A stretch of 64,000 bases of DNA, from NCBI RefSeq assembly GCF_000382205.1, contig NZ_KB907787.1, forward strand, positions 1,465,176 to 1,529,175, read 5' to 3'. The number at the start of each line of letters is the position of its first letter. The first letter of the stretch is position 1. Positions 33,681-42,152 of the stretch are shown in pieces. Position numbers and translations under genes: made by a program. The notes below the pieces were generated by a model, which was not told where the DNA came from, did no database searches, and saw only the letters and a list, made by a program, of their open reading frames with translations. Source of the stretch: Dyadobacter beijingensis DSM 21582. GTDB taxonomy: Bacteria; Bacteroidota; Bacteroidia; Cytophagales; Spirosomataceae.

Positions 33681-34493
33681 TTAAATTTCCCGCTCCTTCA
33701 TCTGATAATAAGCACAAATCCAAAGCATTACCGCCAGCCAGATAGCAAATCCCTGTACGGCATACGACATAACTTCGGAATGGGTAACATGATAATAGCC
33801 AACAATATACCGGGGCCTGGGCTGCCCCATTTCCGGATAGAACCACATCTTCCATCCCGATAGCGGGAACGCCGTAATCTTATTGGGCTTATCTCCCAGC
33901 CTGTTACCGAGATCGTAGTTGAAATAGGACAGCAGCGTTGTGAAAAGAATAACAGCAACCGCTGTTTTGATGTAAGCATACTTTTTGAAATAGATCGAAC
34001 CCAGGAACACCGCTGCCTGAATGATGAAATAGGAGCAAACGGTATAGTCAAAAAAGTCGCGGGGAATGTACTTGTATTCGTCGGGACTGCGGGGAATGAC
34101 CGAATTGGCGTAATCCGTGGCCCAATAGTGAAACTGCCAGAAAAAAGCCAGGAACGGGATCACAAATGCCAGGTTGAGCAGGAGCGAGCTCAGGTACTTC
34201 TCGATGCGTGAGGCGGGTACCATCAATGCGGCAATGCCGCTGCTCTGCTGGGAATATTGTGCGAAAGCGCCGCTCGTATAAAGGCTTCCGCCAAAGAGCA
34301 CGACCATAAACAGCGCCGCAAAATGCATGATCGCACGGAAGTTGTTGTATTCATGCGACAGCGTGATCGGGACCATCAATGCGAGCAGGGTGAATAGCAT
34401 CACACCGGCCATGAGCAAATAATTCCGGCCTTTTTCAGCAATTTCAAGTCGCAGCATCAAAACGAAACGGTGAATGTCGAATGTCTGGTTCAT
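33681..34493 (-). CDS. ABC transporter permease-like membrane protein
   Basis: The start at 34493 (MNQTFDIHRF) overlaps the stop of a 34-aa frame as ATGA; a longer in-frame start at 34637 would overlap the ATPase gene. The product is 270 aa with about six transmembrane segments (near 25-45, 52-72, 100-120, 155-175, 180-200 and 245-262). This is the layout of ABC-2 type permeases encoded next to YtrA regulators. It partners the ATPase at 34597-35433. The substrate is unknown; export of peptides or stress compounds is typical for such systems. Confidence 0.85.
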   Translation of the reverse strand: MNQTFDIHRFVLMLRLEIAEKGRNYLLMAGVMLFTLLALMVPITLSHEYNNFRAIMHFAALFMVVLFGGSLYTSGAFAQYSQQSSGIAALMVPASRIEKYLSSLLLNLAFVIPFLAFFWQFHYWATDYANSVIPRSPDEYKYIPRDFFDYTVCSYFIIQAAVFLGSIYFKKYAYIKTAVAVILFTTLLSYFNYDLGNRLGDKPNKITAFPLSGWKMWFYPEMGQPRPRYIVGYYHVTHSEVMSYAVQGFAIWLAVMLWICAYYQMKEREI

Positions 34494-34594
34494 AGCAGGA
34501 TAATGGGGGATGAATGTACAGGGACCAGCGACGGCAAAATGTGCCGGAGCACCAGGGCTAATGCTGCGAGCAGCAGGATAATGATCATTTTCAT
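34490..34594 (-). CDS. 34-aa hydrophobic peptide between ABC ATPase and permease genes
   Basis: ATG at 34594 lies 2 bases after the ATPase stop, and the TGA at 34492-34490 overlaps the permease ATG by the classic ATGA. The 34 residues start MKMIIILLLAALALVL and would form one membrane segment with a short polar tail. The exact fit between the two genes argues for real translation, either as a coupling leader or as a tiny transporter subunit. Confidence 0.55.
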   Translation of the reverse strand: MKMIIILLLAALALVLRHILPSLVPVHSSPIILL

Positions 34595-34596
34595 GG

Positions 34597-35433
34597 CTAA
34601 TAGGCGAATATCTGCCGGATGCGGTCCGGGTTTTCAATTACAGCATTGAACAAATGTTCCAGATCGACACGGCTTTCTTCCTGGGTCGAATTCTCGAAAA
34701 CGGCCTTGTAACCGCGCAGCGAAGGCTCGGAGTACAGCACGCGCTTGTCGTAGTCGATGCTGGCTAACGTGCCGAAGCAGAGACGTTCAGCAATGCTGTC
34801 GAGGCTGTGCTGGATGAGTATTTTACTGTCTTCGAGAATGATAATAGCGTCGATAAGGTTATCGAGGTCGCGGACCTGGTGGGTCGAGATCAGGATCAGG
34901 CGGTCTCGATCGAGCGCCGAGGATACCAGGCGGCGGAACTGGCTTTTCGAAGGAATGTCGAGGCCGTTGGTCGGCTCGTCCATAATCAGCACGCGCGTGT
35001 TGGTGGCCAATGCAAATGCGATGAGCACTTTTTTCTTCTGCCCGTACGACATGCCTGTAAGGTTGTTGCCTTCCGGAATGTCCAGTTCGGCGATGTAGGC
35101 GCGGAAAAGCTGTTCGTCGAATTTCGGGTAGAAAGGCGCCATGAGGGCCAGGTATTGGTCAACCGTTACCGATGGGAGGTAAATTTCCTCCGGTAGGAAG
35201 AAAATGTCTTGCAGGAAAGCCGGCTGCCGTTTGCGGGGTTCGTAACCGGCGACGTCGATCTTACCGTTGAGCGGAAAAAGCAGCCCCGCCATATTGCGCA
35301 GCAGACTCGACTTTCCGGCGCCGTTTTTGCCGAGCAAGCCGTAGATATGCCCCGCTTCAAGGTGCAGGTCGAGGTTTTCAAACAACTTTTTACGCCTACT
35401 ATACCCAAAAGAAACCTGGTTGAGATGAATCAT
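34597..35433 (-). CDS. ABC transporter ATP-binding protein
   Basis: A 278-aa nucleotide-binding subunit. Walker A 'GLLGKNGAGKSSLLRNM' (about 33-49), a signature variant 'LTGMSYGQKKKVLIAFA' (SYGQ rather than LSGGQ) and Walker B 'VLIMDEPTNGLD' are clear, with the switch His in 'LISTHQVRDLDNL'. It is first in the operon ATPase - 34-aa peptide - permease - GntR - membrane protein, and has a candidate promoter/operator upstream. Confidence 0.94.
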   Translation of the reverse strand: MIHLNQVSFGYSRRKKLFENLDLHLEAGHIYGLLGKNGAGKSSLLRNMAGLLFPLNGKIDVAGYEPRKRQPAFLQDIFFLPEEIYLPSVTVDQYLALMAPFYPKFDEQLFRAYIAELDIPEGNNLTGMSYGQKKKVLIAFALATNTRVLIMDEPTNGLDIPSKSQFRRLVSSALDRDRLILISTHQVRDLDNLIDAIIILEDSKILIQHSLDSIAERLCFGTLASIDYDKRVLYSEPSLRGYKAVFENSTQEESRVDLEHLFNAVIENPDRIRQIFAY

Positions 35434-35449
35434 GGCTAGATTGTTTTAG

Positions 35450-35502
35450 TGTATTAGTTAAATAGTACATTGCAAATGTAACTGATGATTCGACTTTCGC
35501 AA
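35450..35502 (-). promoter_or_regulatory. promoter and YtrA-type operator of the ABC transporter operon
   Basis: On the minus strand TTG (35502-35500), 19 bases, then TACATTTG (35480-35473), a consensus match. Transcription would start near 35466, inside the imperfect inverted repeat TGTATTA-N6-TAGTACA (35450-35469). An operator over the start site fits repression by the GntR/YtrA protein of the same operon. Confidence 0.6.
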
Positions 35503-35552
35503 CAGGTGGGCGAAAAAATATTTTTGGAATAACAAATGAATGGTAGTGCTTG

Positions 35553-36146
35553 CTACCGGCCTGTAATCAGCCGGTTATAATCCTGCTTCGTATCGATATC
35601 GATTTCTCCCTGCGGAAAGGGAATGGTGGAAAGGTCGTTCTGATAACGTTTGAAGAGCTTTTTCGCTCCCTCTGCGCCGGTGAGTTGCAGCAATGCAGGG
35701 AAATATTCCGCTGAAAAAAATGCAGGCGTACCCGGCGCACCGGCATAGGCGCAGGCGACGATACCTGCCTGTTTTTGCACCGCAGTTTGAAACAACTCCT
35801 CCAAAAGCGCGGCGGTAACAAACGGCTGGTCGCTCACTGCCAGAATCGCGCCGTTGATATCCGGATGCTGCGATTGCATTGCGGAAATGCCCGTTTTAAT
35901 GGACGCCGACATGCCTTCCTGCCAATCGGCATTGAATGCAAAGCGGCACGGAAGCCCGGCTAGTTCGGCTTCGATAGGAGCGGCATTGGCGCCGGTGACG
36001 ACCCACACATGGCTGGCTGCTACCGCCAATGCGGCCTCGGTAATGCGGCGGATCAGGGTTTTACCTTCGAATGCGAGGAGTTGCTTCGGCTCGCCCAGAC
36101 GCGAGGAATTGCCGGCGGCGAGGATAATGATGCCATAGTTTGTCAT
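35553..36146 (-). CDS. MocA/MobA-like nucleotidyltransferase
   Basis: The start at 36146 (MTNYGIIILAAGNSSRLG) is chosen because it gives the family N-terminus; the longer frame upstream is an Arg-rich shadow of the XdhC gene. The 197-aa product has the NTP-transfer signature 'LAAGNSSRLGEPKQLL' and 'AVSDQPFV', as in molybdenum cofactor cytidylyltransferases. It lies 7 bases after the XdhC gene, consistent with maturation of a molybdenum hydroxylase cofactor. Confidence 0.9.
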   Translation of the reverse strand: MTNYGIIILAAGNSSRLGEPKQLLAFEGKTLIRRITEAALAVAASHVWVVTGANAAPIEAELAGLPCRFAFNADWQEGMSASIKTGISAMQSQHPDINGAILAVSDQPFVTAALLEELFQTAVQKQAGIVACAYAGAPGTPAFFSAEYFPALLQLTGAEGAKKLFKRYQNDLSTIPFPQGEIDIDTKQDYNRLITGR

Positions 36147-36153
36147 GGCCGTG

Positions 36154-37356
36154 TCAGGGAGCGACGGTTTGCACGGCACACAAAAACTCCTCCTTATCGT
36201 CGCGGGCGTAGTCCACGCGCTGGTCGGAGCGGTTGTGGATCGGTTCCGATTTTTCGCGCAGCGACAAGCCCGCCCGCCTGCCCAGCACCGCCTTGATTTC
36301 CGCCAACACCGACAAGGCGATTTCTTCCGACGTTTCAGCCCCGATATCCAGCCCGACCGGGCCGTACACCTTGGCTTTTTGCGCCTCGGAGATCGCCATT
36401 CCTTCGCTTTCCAGCTCCGCATACATGCGTTCGAGCTTTTTCTTGGGGCCCAATGCACCCGCATACTGGCAGGCCTCTACCGCAAGCAACTGTTTCAGTA
36501 GGGCGAGATCGTAGTTGTAGTTGTGGGTCATGAGCAGGAAAAACGTCCGCTCGTCGACAGTAATGTGTTTCAAAACATCCTCTGCGCGCACTACGAGCAC
36601 TTTTCCGGCTTTCGGAAACCGTTGGCGCGTGGCGTGGCCAGTCCGCCCGTCGACCACCGTAATATCCCAACCTAATACGGCCGCCATTTCGGTGAGCGGA
36701 ATGGTGTCATTACCAGCCCCGGCGATCACCAGCGACGGTGGCGTATTGAAATACTCCACAAAACCCGTAAGTGACAGGTTATTTTGGGTAAATGCTTTGA
36801 AAAACGAATCGTTCCGCTGATAGGCGGCCTGCGTTTCGGCCAGGAGCTGCTCGTACATACCCGGCCCTTCGCAATGGCAGGTAACCTGGTCGTCGGTTTG
36901 CAAATGCAGGAAGCACGTGCCCGGCTGCGACCCCGTGCGCGATTGCAGGGAGAACAGCGTCACCAAAACGGCATTCTGGCGCTTGGCAGCCACTTTTTTC
37001 AAGAGCTCCACCGGGTTTTCGGCGTCGTCGGTATGAATGGGTTCGAACAGGATGTGCACAATGCCGTTGCACCCCAGCTGAACGCCCAGGGTAGTATCGT
37101 TTTCGTCGGTGGTGTCGTAGGTAACCAGCTTGTTTTTCTGCTGGGAAATGGCGAGCAGGGCTTTTCGCAGCGCATCACCTTCGAGGCAGCCGCCGCTGAT
37201 AGCACCGGTGAGCTGGCCGTCGTCCGTCACGAGCATGCGTGCGCCCGGCCGCCTGTACGAGGAGCCTTCCACATGCACGACCGTCGCGAGCGCCATGCGC
37301 TTGCCCGAGTGCAATGCCTGCTCATACGACCGGATGATGTCCGAGATTTCTTTCAT
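36154..37356 (-). CDS. XdhC/CoxI family protein (molybdenum hydroxylase maturation)
   Basis: A 400-aa protein. The N-terminal XdhC/CoxI domain is marked by 'VEGSSYRRPGARMLV' and 'AISGGCLEGD' with its Cys. The C-terminal Rossmann-like domain shows 'LVIAGAGNDTIPLTEMAAVL' and 'LGPKKKLER'. XdhC binds molybdenum cofactor and hands its sulfurated form to xanthine dehydrogenase-type enzymes. The start overlaps the cysteine desulfurase gene by 35 bases. No molybdoenzyme gene is in the window. Confidence 0.93.
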   Translation of the reverse strand: MKEISDIIRSYEQALHSGKRMALATVVHVEGSSYRRPGARMLVTDDGQLTGAISGGCLEGDALRKALLAISQQKNKLVTYDTTDENDTTLGVQLGCNGIVHILFEPIHTDDAENPVELLKKVAAKRQNAVLVTLFSLQSRTGSQPGTCFLHLQTDDQVTCHCEGPGMYEQLLAETQAAYQRNDSFFKAFTQNNLSLTGFVEYFNTPPSLVIAGAGNDTIPLTEMAAVLGWDITVVDGRTGHATRQRFPKAGKVLVVRAEDVLKHITVDERTFFLLMTHNYNYDLALLKQLLAVEACQYAGALGPKKKLERMYAELESEGMAISEAQKAKVYGPVGLDIGAETSEEIALSVLAEIKAVLGRRAGLSLREKSEPIHNRSDQRVDYARDDKEEFLCAVQTVAP

Positions 37357-38500
37357 GGCGATGTTGTTTTACAATCCTTGAAATAACAGAAACGGCATGC
37401 GCGACGTCCTCTTCCGTAGAAAAGCGCCCAAAACTGAACCGGAAAGAGTTGTGAATGCGCTCGTCCGAAAACCCCATCGCTTTCAGCACATAACTCGGTT
37501 CCAGGGTTGCGGATGTACAGGCCGAGCTTCGGGAAAATGCCAGGTCGCTGCCTGCTTCGAAAATCAGCTTTTCGCCGTCGACCTGGCCGAATGAGATATT
37601 GGTGCAATGCGGCAAGCGCCGTGCTTCCTCTCCATTGACCTCGATATCCTGCAACATAAGCAGTTCCACTTCAAATGCATTGCGCAACGTAGCCACGCGC
37701 TTGCTTTCGCGCGTCAGTTCCGCTCCGGCGATCTCGCACGCCCAGCCGAGGCCTACAATGCCGGGCACATTGAGCGTGCCGCTCCGCATATTCCGCTCGT
37801 GGCCGCCGCCGTCGATCTGCGCGGTCAATGCAATGGCAGGGTTCTTCTTGCGCACGTATAATGCGCCCACGCCCTTGGGGCCGTAAAGCTTGTGCGCACT
37901 GATCGTCAGCAAGTCGATGCCTTCGTTCTGCACGTTTACGGGGATTTTGCCCACGGCCTGCGTGGCGTCCGAGAGAAAGGGAATCTGGTATTTTTTAGCA
38001 ATGGCGGCAATTTCCCGGACCGGCTGGATCACCCCGGTTTCGTTATTGGCATACATTACCGCAATGAGGATGGTGTCGTCGGTAACGGCATTTTCGAGGT
38101 CGGTGAGGCTGATTAGCCCGTTGGCATTCACCGGCAGGTAGGTGACGGTGCCGCCGCGACGTTCCAAATGCTTGCAGGTGTCCAGTACGGCCTTGTGTTC
38201 GGTGCAAACCGTGATAATATGCTTTCGTTCTTTCCCGGAATTGTCGAAAACACCTTTGATGGCGAGGTTAACAGCCTCCGTAGCACCCGACGTGAACACA
38301 ATTTCATGGGGATGTGCGCCAATAAGGCCGGCAATCTGTTCGCGGGCAATGTCCACCGATTCCTCCGCTTCCCAGCCATAGGAATGCGTACGGCTCGCCG
38401 CATTGCCGAACCGCTCCGAAAAATAGGGGAGCATCTCCTGTAACACCCTGGGGTCCACGGGGGTTGTCGCATTATTGTCCAGGTATACAGGCAGTTTCAA
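37322..38500 (-). CDS. cysteine desulfurase (IscS/NifS family)
   Basis: A 392-aa PLP enzyme that converts cysteine to alanine and carries the sulfur as a persulfide. 'YLDNNATTPVDPRV' starts the fold, 'SAHKLYGPKG' holds the PLP Lys, and 'SRSSACTSATLEPSYVLKAM' holds the persulfide Cys in IscS-like context. It overlaps XdhC by 35 bases, so here it probably supplies sulfur for sulfurating molybdenum cofactor. General Fe-S or tRNA sulfur supply is also possible. Confidence 0.93.
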   Translation of the reverse strand: MKLPVYLDNNATTPVDPRVLQEMLPYFSERFGNAASRTHSYGWEAEESVDIAREQIAGLIGAHPHEIVFTSGATEAVNLAIKGVFDNSGKERKHIITVCTEHKAVLDTCKHLERRGGTVTYLPVNANGLISLTDLENAVTDDTILIAVMYANNETGVIQPVREIAAIAKKYQIPFLSDATQAVGKIPVNVQNEGIDLLTISAHKLYGPKGVGALYVRKKNPAIALTAQIDGGGHERNMRSGTLNVPGIVGLGWACEIAGAELTRESKRVATLRNAFEVELLMLQDIEVNGEEARRLPHCTNISFGQVDGEKLIFEAGSDLAFSRSSACTSATLEPSYVLKAMGFSDERIHNSFRFSFGRFSTEEDVAHAVSVISRIVKQHRHERNLGHHPVV

Positions 38501-38562
38501 GGGAAAAGGTCGGTTTTTAATTCAAAAAGCAAAATGGGCCGGGTTAGTTCAAATTAAACAAA

Positions 38563-38593
38563 AAACCATCTCATTTTAAACATGAGATGGTTT
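38563..38593 (-). terminator. intrinsic terminator after the DabB-like gene
   Basis: A perfect 12-bp stem (AAACCATCTCAT / ATGAGATGGTTT) with a 7-base loop. On the minus strand it is followed by TTTTTTG. It separates the Dab-like pair from the cysteine desulfurase gene. Confidence 0.85.
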
Positions 38594-38679
38594 CCGAAAC
38601 TTAAACGAACAGGTTAACTATAATTATGAAAATCGGTAGTCGGTGGATGTAATTGGTGTTAGTGGGTTATTACAAAAGT

Positions 38680-39594
38680 TTAGGCACGCAGGTATTTCGA
38701 CAGCCGCGCGTACATGCCCCATTCTTTCATATACAGCATATACAGCGTGTATTGGAGCTTTTTAGGCAGCCGTTCCTCCCAGGTGAGGCTATTTTTCAAT
38801 ACGTGTTGCCCCGGTGATTGGCACTCCTGCGATCTGACCAGCTGATACGCCCTCAGCAATGCATTCGCTGCAAAGTGGGCCAGGGCAAGGCTTTTAAAAC
38901 CGGCCGCTACTTCGACAAAAATGAGCCCGGTATGCGTCATGGATGCGTAGGCGATCCGGCGCCTCGCGACCGTTTGTACCCGAACCATTCCTGCCGCCAT
39001 CGCCGCCGCCGCCGTCCCGAGCAATGCAATGAGTACGCGTATCGGCATTTGGTGTTCCCAAAGCGGCATTGTCCGCAGCAGTAGAAATATGCCCATTTGC
39101 ACGGCCAGCGTCGCCAGGAGCATGTTGCCGGCGGTCGAGGAATTTTCCATCGCCTGCGGGAGCCACGCCGACACCGGCAGTTGCGACGCCTGGGCCGAAG
39201 CCGTCATCACGAGCAGCAGGGAAACGAATGTCGTGTTTTCGTGCCAGAGGTGGTGGCTTGCCCACATGGCAAGGAGCAAGCCGACGTCCCCCAGGCGGTA
39301 TATAAAAAAGGCTTTCAGCGTGTTGCCGGGCGTAATGTTACGATGAAGTATGATCAGCAGGAACGACGCGAATCCCATGATTTCCCAGCCTGCAAACAGG
39401 ATTTTCAGGTCGCCGGAAAATATGGTAATGCCGTAACCCGCGCAAAAGAGCGCCAACGTGCAATAGAAGCGCGATATCTGCTCTTTGCTGCGCAGGGTCC
39501 TTCGGCCGTACACTGCGGTCAGGAGCGTTACGACGATCCCTACGAGCAGGTACGAAATGGCAATTCCGTCGAAATGGAAATGGTTTAAAAACAT
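38680..39594 (-). CDS. reduced DabB/NuoL-like proton-channel family protein
   Basis: A 304-aa membrane protein of the proton-conducting NuoL/MrpA/DabB family with about eight membrane segments. 'LFAGWEIMGFASFLLI' keeps the family Glu, and 'YRLGDVGLLLAMW' is also typical. The segment aligned with the key Lys/His helix reads 'AQASQLPVSAWLPQAMENSS', so the usual Lys and 'PTPVSALxH' motif are lost. DabB proteins are normally near 500 aa; this one is short at both ends. It lies 5 bases after the DabA-like gene and is their presumed membrane partner. Confidence 0.82.
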   Translation of the reverse strand: MFLNHFHFDGIAISYLLVGIVVTLLTAVYGRRTLRSKEQISRFYCTLALFCAGYGITIFSGDLKILFAGWEIMGFASFLLIILHRNITPGNTLKAFFIYRLGDVGLLLAMWASHHLWHENTTFVSLLLVMTASAQASQLPVSAWLPQAMENSSTAGNMLLATLAVQMGIFLLLRTMPLWEHQMPIRVLIALLGTAAAAMAAGMVRVQTVARRRIAYASMTHTGLIFVEVAAGFKSLALAHFAANALLRAYQLVRSQECQSPGQHVLKNSLTWEERLPKKLQYTLYMLYMKEWGMYARLSKYLRA

Positions 39595-39599
39595 ATATT

Positions 39600-41132
39600 T
39601 TAATGAACTGCCGCCAGGCGACGATCCGACTTGTACGCAACCATCTTACCATTTCTCAGCACACTCAGCTCCCGCGTATCCGGGTCGACCACGACCAGGT
39701 GCACCCATTCATTCACCAGCCAGCTTCTTGCGCTTCCGAGACGCCCGATCACCTTCAATACCGTTTCGGGGTAATGCTCCGTCACGCACAGCAGGCGCAT
39801 GGGCACATCACGCTCGGCCATACGCGCAGGCAGGCCTGTCCGGAGGTCGCCCTTGGCACCGGATGGCTCGACCAGTCCCGGAGTGTCTTCCGCCGCGGCA
39901 TAGGGCCGGTTGTTCAGGCCGGTGCGGGAGAAGAAATATTCGAGGTTAATGGCCCCGCAGGACGGGATAGCTGTTTCAAAGATTTCGGCGAGTAATTCGC
40001 CCTCGGGGTCGTCGGCGAAATCGTAGGGATTTATGCTCACGAGGTCGTCGGCCGGGAAGTTCCTGGCCAGCAGCGGACCGCCGATGAGGCAGGTCGTTCC
40101 GGGCGCTTTGGCGGCAGGGGATTCCTCCGGCCTGCCATGTGCCGGCCACAACGGGCGGGAGTGCGGCTCCGCGCCCGTGCGATGGTAAAGCCGGCTGAGT
40201 AACTGGTCATAGTAGCTCCATTCCACCGCTTCCTGCCAAATCGCCAGCACTTCATGTTTTTCGCTGGCCGGTACCGGTGCGAAAAGTTTGCCGGGTACCT
40301 CTGCCAAACCGGCCGAAAGTGGCTGCCAGCGATTTTTCAGGCGATGATCGAGCGCGTCTATTTCCAGTAATAATTCAAAAATGACCAGGTCGTACATGGC
40401 AACCATCCGACCTTCGGAAAATAGGCTATTGCGGTCTTCCATTTCCATTACCAGGCCTGACCAGCCCCTGTGGGCAAATTGCTGATCGAAAAGATATTGC
40501 TGGAAATGCGTCTCGTCGCCGACGACGACTTGCAGCAGATCGGCAATGCCGGGCCGGGTATGCAAAAGCAGGTTCCTGGCCCTGACGGTTTTGAATACGC
40601 TTACTAAGCTGTTCGCCTCCATTTCGCGCATGGAGTCGAGAAAGCCCAGGCCGCGCACGGGAAACTGCCAGGCCGCGGTGCGGGGAGCGAGACAAGCGCC
40701 CAGCAGCCGGAACAGGGTAGGATGAACCTCCTCATCCAGGTCGATTTTATATTGTTTTTTCCAGGCTGCCCTCAGTTTCCCGATCCTTGGCGACGCATCT
40801 GCACCGAATTTTTTCATCAGTACCTTATCCTGCCATTCGAATGTGCGCGCGGCGCCTTTCTTTTTCAGCACTACCTTTTCCAGAATGTCCGGTTTTACCC
40901 GTTTGGAATTGTAAAACGCGCGGTACTCTTCGGGCAACAGCGTGGTGCCGATGCCCAGGATTTCGTTCGCTTCGCGGGCCGCGTCATGGAACTTCCTGTC
41001 CTGAAAACCACGAAGGGGATTCTGGTAGGTGAATGTCCGCGACGGTGACATTGCAGGCAGGAATCGCTTCAACTCGTGCAATACCGTTTCTTCATCGAAA
41101 GCACTTTTCCGGGCTGTCATGTCAGAGGCCAT
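39600..41132 (-). CDS. DUF2309 (DabA-like) protein lacking the central zinc-site region
   Basis: A 510-aa DUF2309-family protein; DabA proteins, which with DabB accumulate inorganic carbon, are normally about 800-1000 aa. Residues 1-325 match the N-terminal part ('FLDSMREMEANSLVSVFKT', 'QYLFDQQFAHRGWSGLVME', 'ELLLEIDALD'). Residues 345-510 match the C-terminal part ('SCGAINLEYFFSRTGLNN', 'KGDLRTGLPARM'). Between them a Pro/Ala-rich linker of about 20 residues replaces the region holding the carbonic-anhydrase-like CxD...H...C site. The frame is intact across the junction. It is probably not a bicarbonate-forming enzyme; a different function or decay are the alternatives. Confidence 0.87.
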   Translation of the reverse strand: MASDMTARKSAFDEETVLHELKRFLPAMSPSRTFTYQNPLRGFQDRKFHDAAREANEILGIGTTLLPEEYRAFYNSKRVKPDILEKVVLKKKGAARTFEWQDKVLMKKFGADASPRIGKLRAAWKKQYKIDLDEEVHPTLFRLLGACLAPRTAAWQFPVRGLGFLDSMREMEANSLVSVFKTVRARNLLLHTRPGIADLLQVVVGDETHFQQYLFDQQFAHRGWSGLVMEMEDRNSLFSEGRMVAMYDLVIFELLLEIDALDHRLKNRWQPLSAGLAEVPGKLFAPVPASEKHEVLAIWQEAVEWSYYDQLLSRLYHRTGAEPHSRPLWPAHGRPEESPAAKAPGTTCLIGGPLLARNFPADDLVSINPYDFADDPEGELLAEIFETAIPSCGAINLEYFFSRTGLNNRPYAAAEDTPGLVEPSGAKGDLRTGLPARMAERDVPMRLLCVTEHYPETVLKVIGRLGSARSWLVNEWVHLVVVDPDTRELSVLRNGKMVAYKSDRRLAAVH

Positions 41133-41361
41133 TCGCGTTTAAAAGTAGTGATCCGGGAGGCCGGGAAATGGGCTGAGGGCCGTTTCCTGTTTCCGTTCTC
41201 AAAGGAGCCAAAGAGCAATTAAAACGCAATTAAACAAGACTTAAAATGCGGTTAAAATTGGTTAAACGGAACATTGTCAGCGTATCATGAAGCTGCTGGA
41301 CAGGCGGTTTTCCGCAGGATTTATTAATGGAAGAATTGGGCGTTAAATGAAACTATTTACT

Positions 41362-41369
41362 TAATTTTG
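41362..41369 (+). promoter_or_regulatory. candidate -7 box of the peroxiredoxin gene
   Basis: TAATTTTG matches TAnnTTTG; a TTG lies 23 bases upstream (41336-41338), slightly far. The rest of the 294-base gap (41133-41426) between the divergent DabA-like and peroxiredoxin genes holds no gene; several GGTTAAA/AATTAAA runs are present. Confidence 0.45.
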
Positions 41370-41426
41370 TGTTCTACTCTACAATGTTAGTAGATTAAAT
41401 GTTTCATTCTTTAAACCTTCACCATT

Positions 41427-42062
41427 ATGTCACTTCGATTAGGAGATATCGCACCGGATTTTGAAGCAAATACCACGCAAGGCCCTATTAAATTCCACGA
41501 ATGGCTGGGAGATAAATGGGGATTGCTGTTCTCTCACCCCGCTGACTTTACTCCCGTTTGTACAACCGAATTAGGGAAGACAGCGCTTTTGAAAGGTGAG
41601 TTTGAGAAACGTAATGTAAAAGTGCTCGCCGTGAGCGTGGATGACCTGGATTCGCACAACCGCTGGATTCCGGATATCAATGAAGTCAATAATGCGGAAG
41701 TGAACTTCCCGATCATCGCCGACGAAGACCGCAAAGTGGCTTATCTCTACGATATGATCCACCCGAACGCAAGCGAAAAAGCGACCGTTCGCTCGGTATT
41801 TGTGATCGGACCGGACAAGAAGATCAAACTTACGCTGACTTACCCGGCATCCACCGGTCGTAATTTCAATGAGATCCTGCGCGTGATCGACTCGCTGCAA
41901 CTGACTGCCAACTATTCCGTAGCGACACCAGCCGACTGGAAAGACGGCGAGGACGTGATCGTGGTACCGGCCGTAAGCACGGAAGATGCCCAGAAGAAAT
42001 TCACCAAAGGCCTGAACATCGTGAAGCCTTACTTGCGTTACACACCACAGCCGAATAAGTAA
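41427..42062 (+). CDS. 1-Cys peroxiredoxin (PRDX6-like)
   Basis: A 211-aa peroxiredoxin that reduces hydrogen peroxide and organic peroxides. 'HPADFTPVCTTELG' gives the peroxidatic Cys (about 45) with its Thr and Pro. The C-terminal extension ('GLNIVKPYLRYTPQPNK') and the lack of a second conserved Cys place it in the 1-Cys/Prx6 group. It is monocistronic with a strong bidirectional terminator. It may be under oxidative-stress control, but no OxyR-type site is evident. Confidence 0.95.
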   Translation: MSLRLGDIAPDFEANTTQGPIKFHEWLGDKWGLLFSHPADFTPVCTTELGKTALLKGEFEKRNVKVLAVSVDDLDSHNRWIPDINEVNNAEVNFPIIADEDRKVAYLYDMIHPNASEKATVRSVFVIGPDKKIKLTLTYPASTGRNFNEILRVIDSLQLTANYSVATPADWKDGEDVIVVPAVSTEDAQKKFTKGLNIVKPYLRYTPQPNK

Positions 42063-42078
42063 GGCGCATTTCGTGCAT

Positions 42079-42117
42079 AAAAAAGCGGATGCTCTTCGTC
42101 AGGGCATCCGCTTTTTT
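42079..42117. terminator. bidirectional terminator
   Basis: A perfect 14-bp stem (AAAAAAGCGGATGC / GCATCCGCTTTTTT) with an 11-base loop between the convergent peroxiredoxin and 7TM genes. Confidence 0.9.
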
Positions 42118-42152
42118 GTCATTATATATTTGCAATAATCGGCCGTCAGCGG

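Noticed and set aside
34494-34637. N-terminal extension of the ABC permease
   Set aside because: It would overlap the ATPase gene and lacks membrane character; the ATGA-coupled start at 34493 is better.
36147-36464. N-terminal extension of the MocA-like gene
   Set aside because: The extra 106 residues are an Arg/Lys/Ser/Cys-rich shadow of XdhC; the family start is at 36146.
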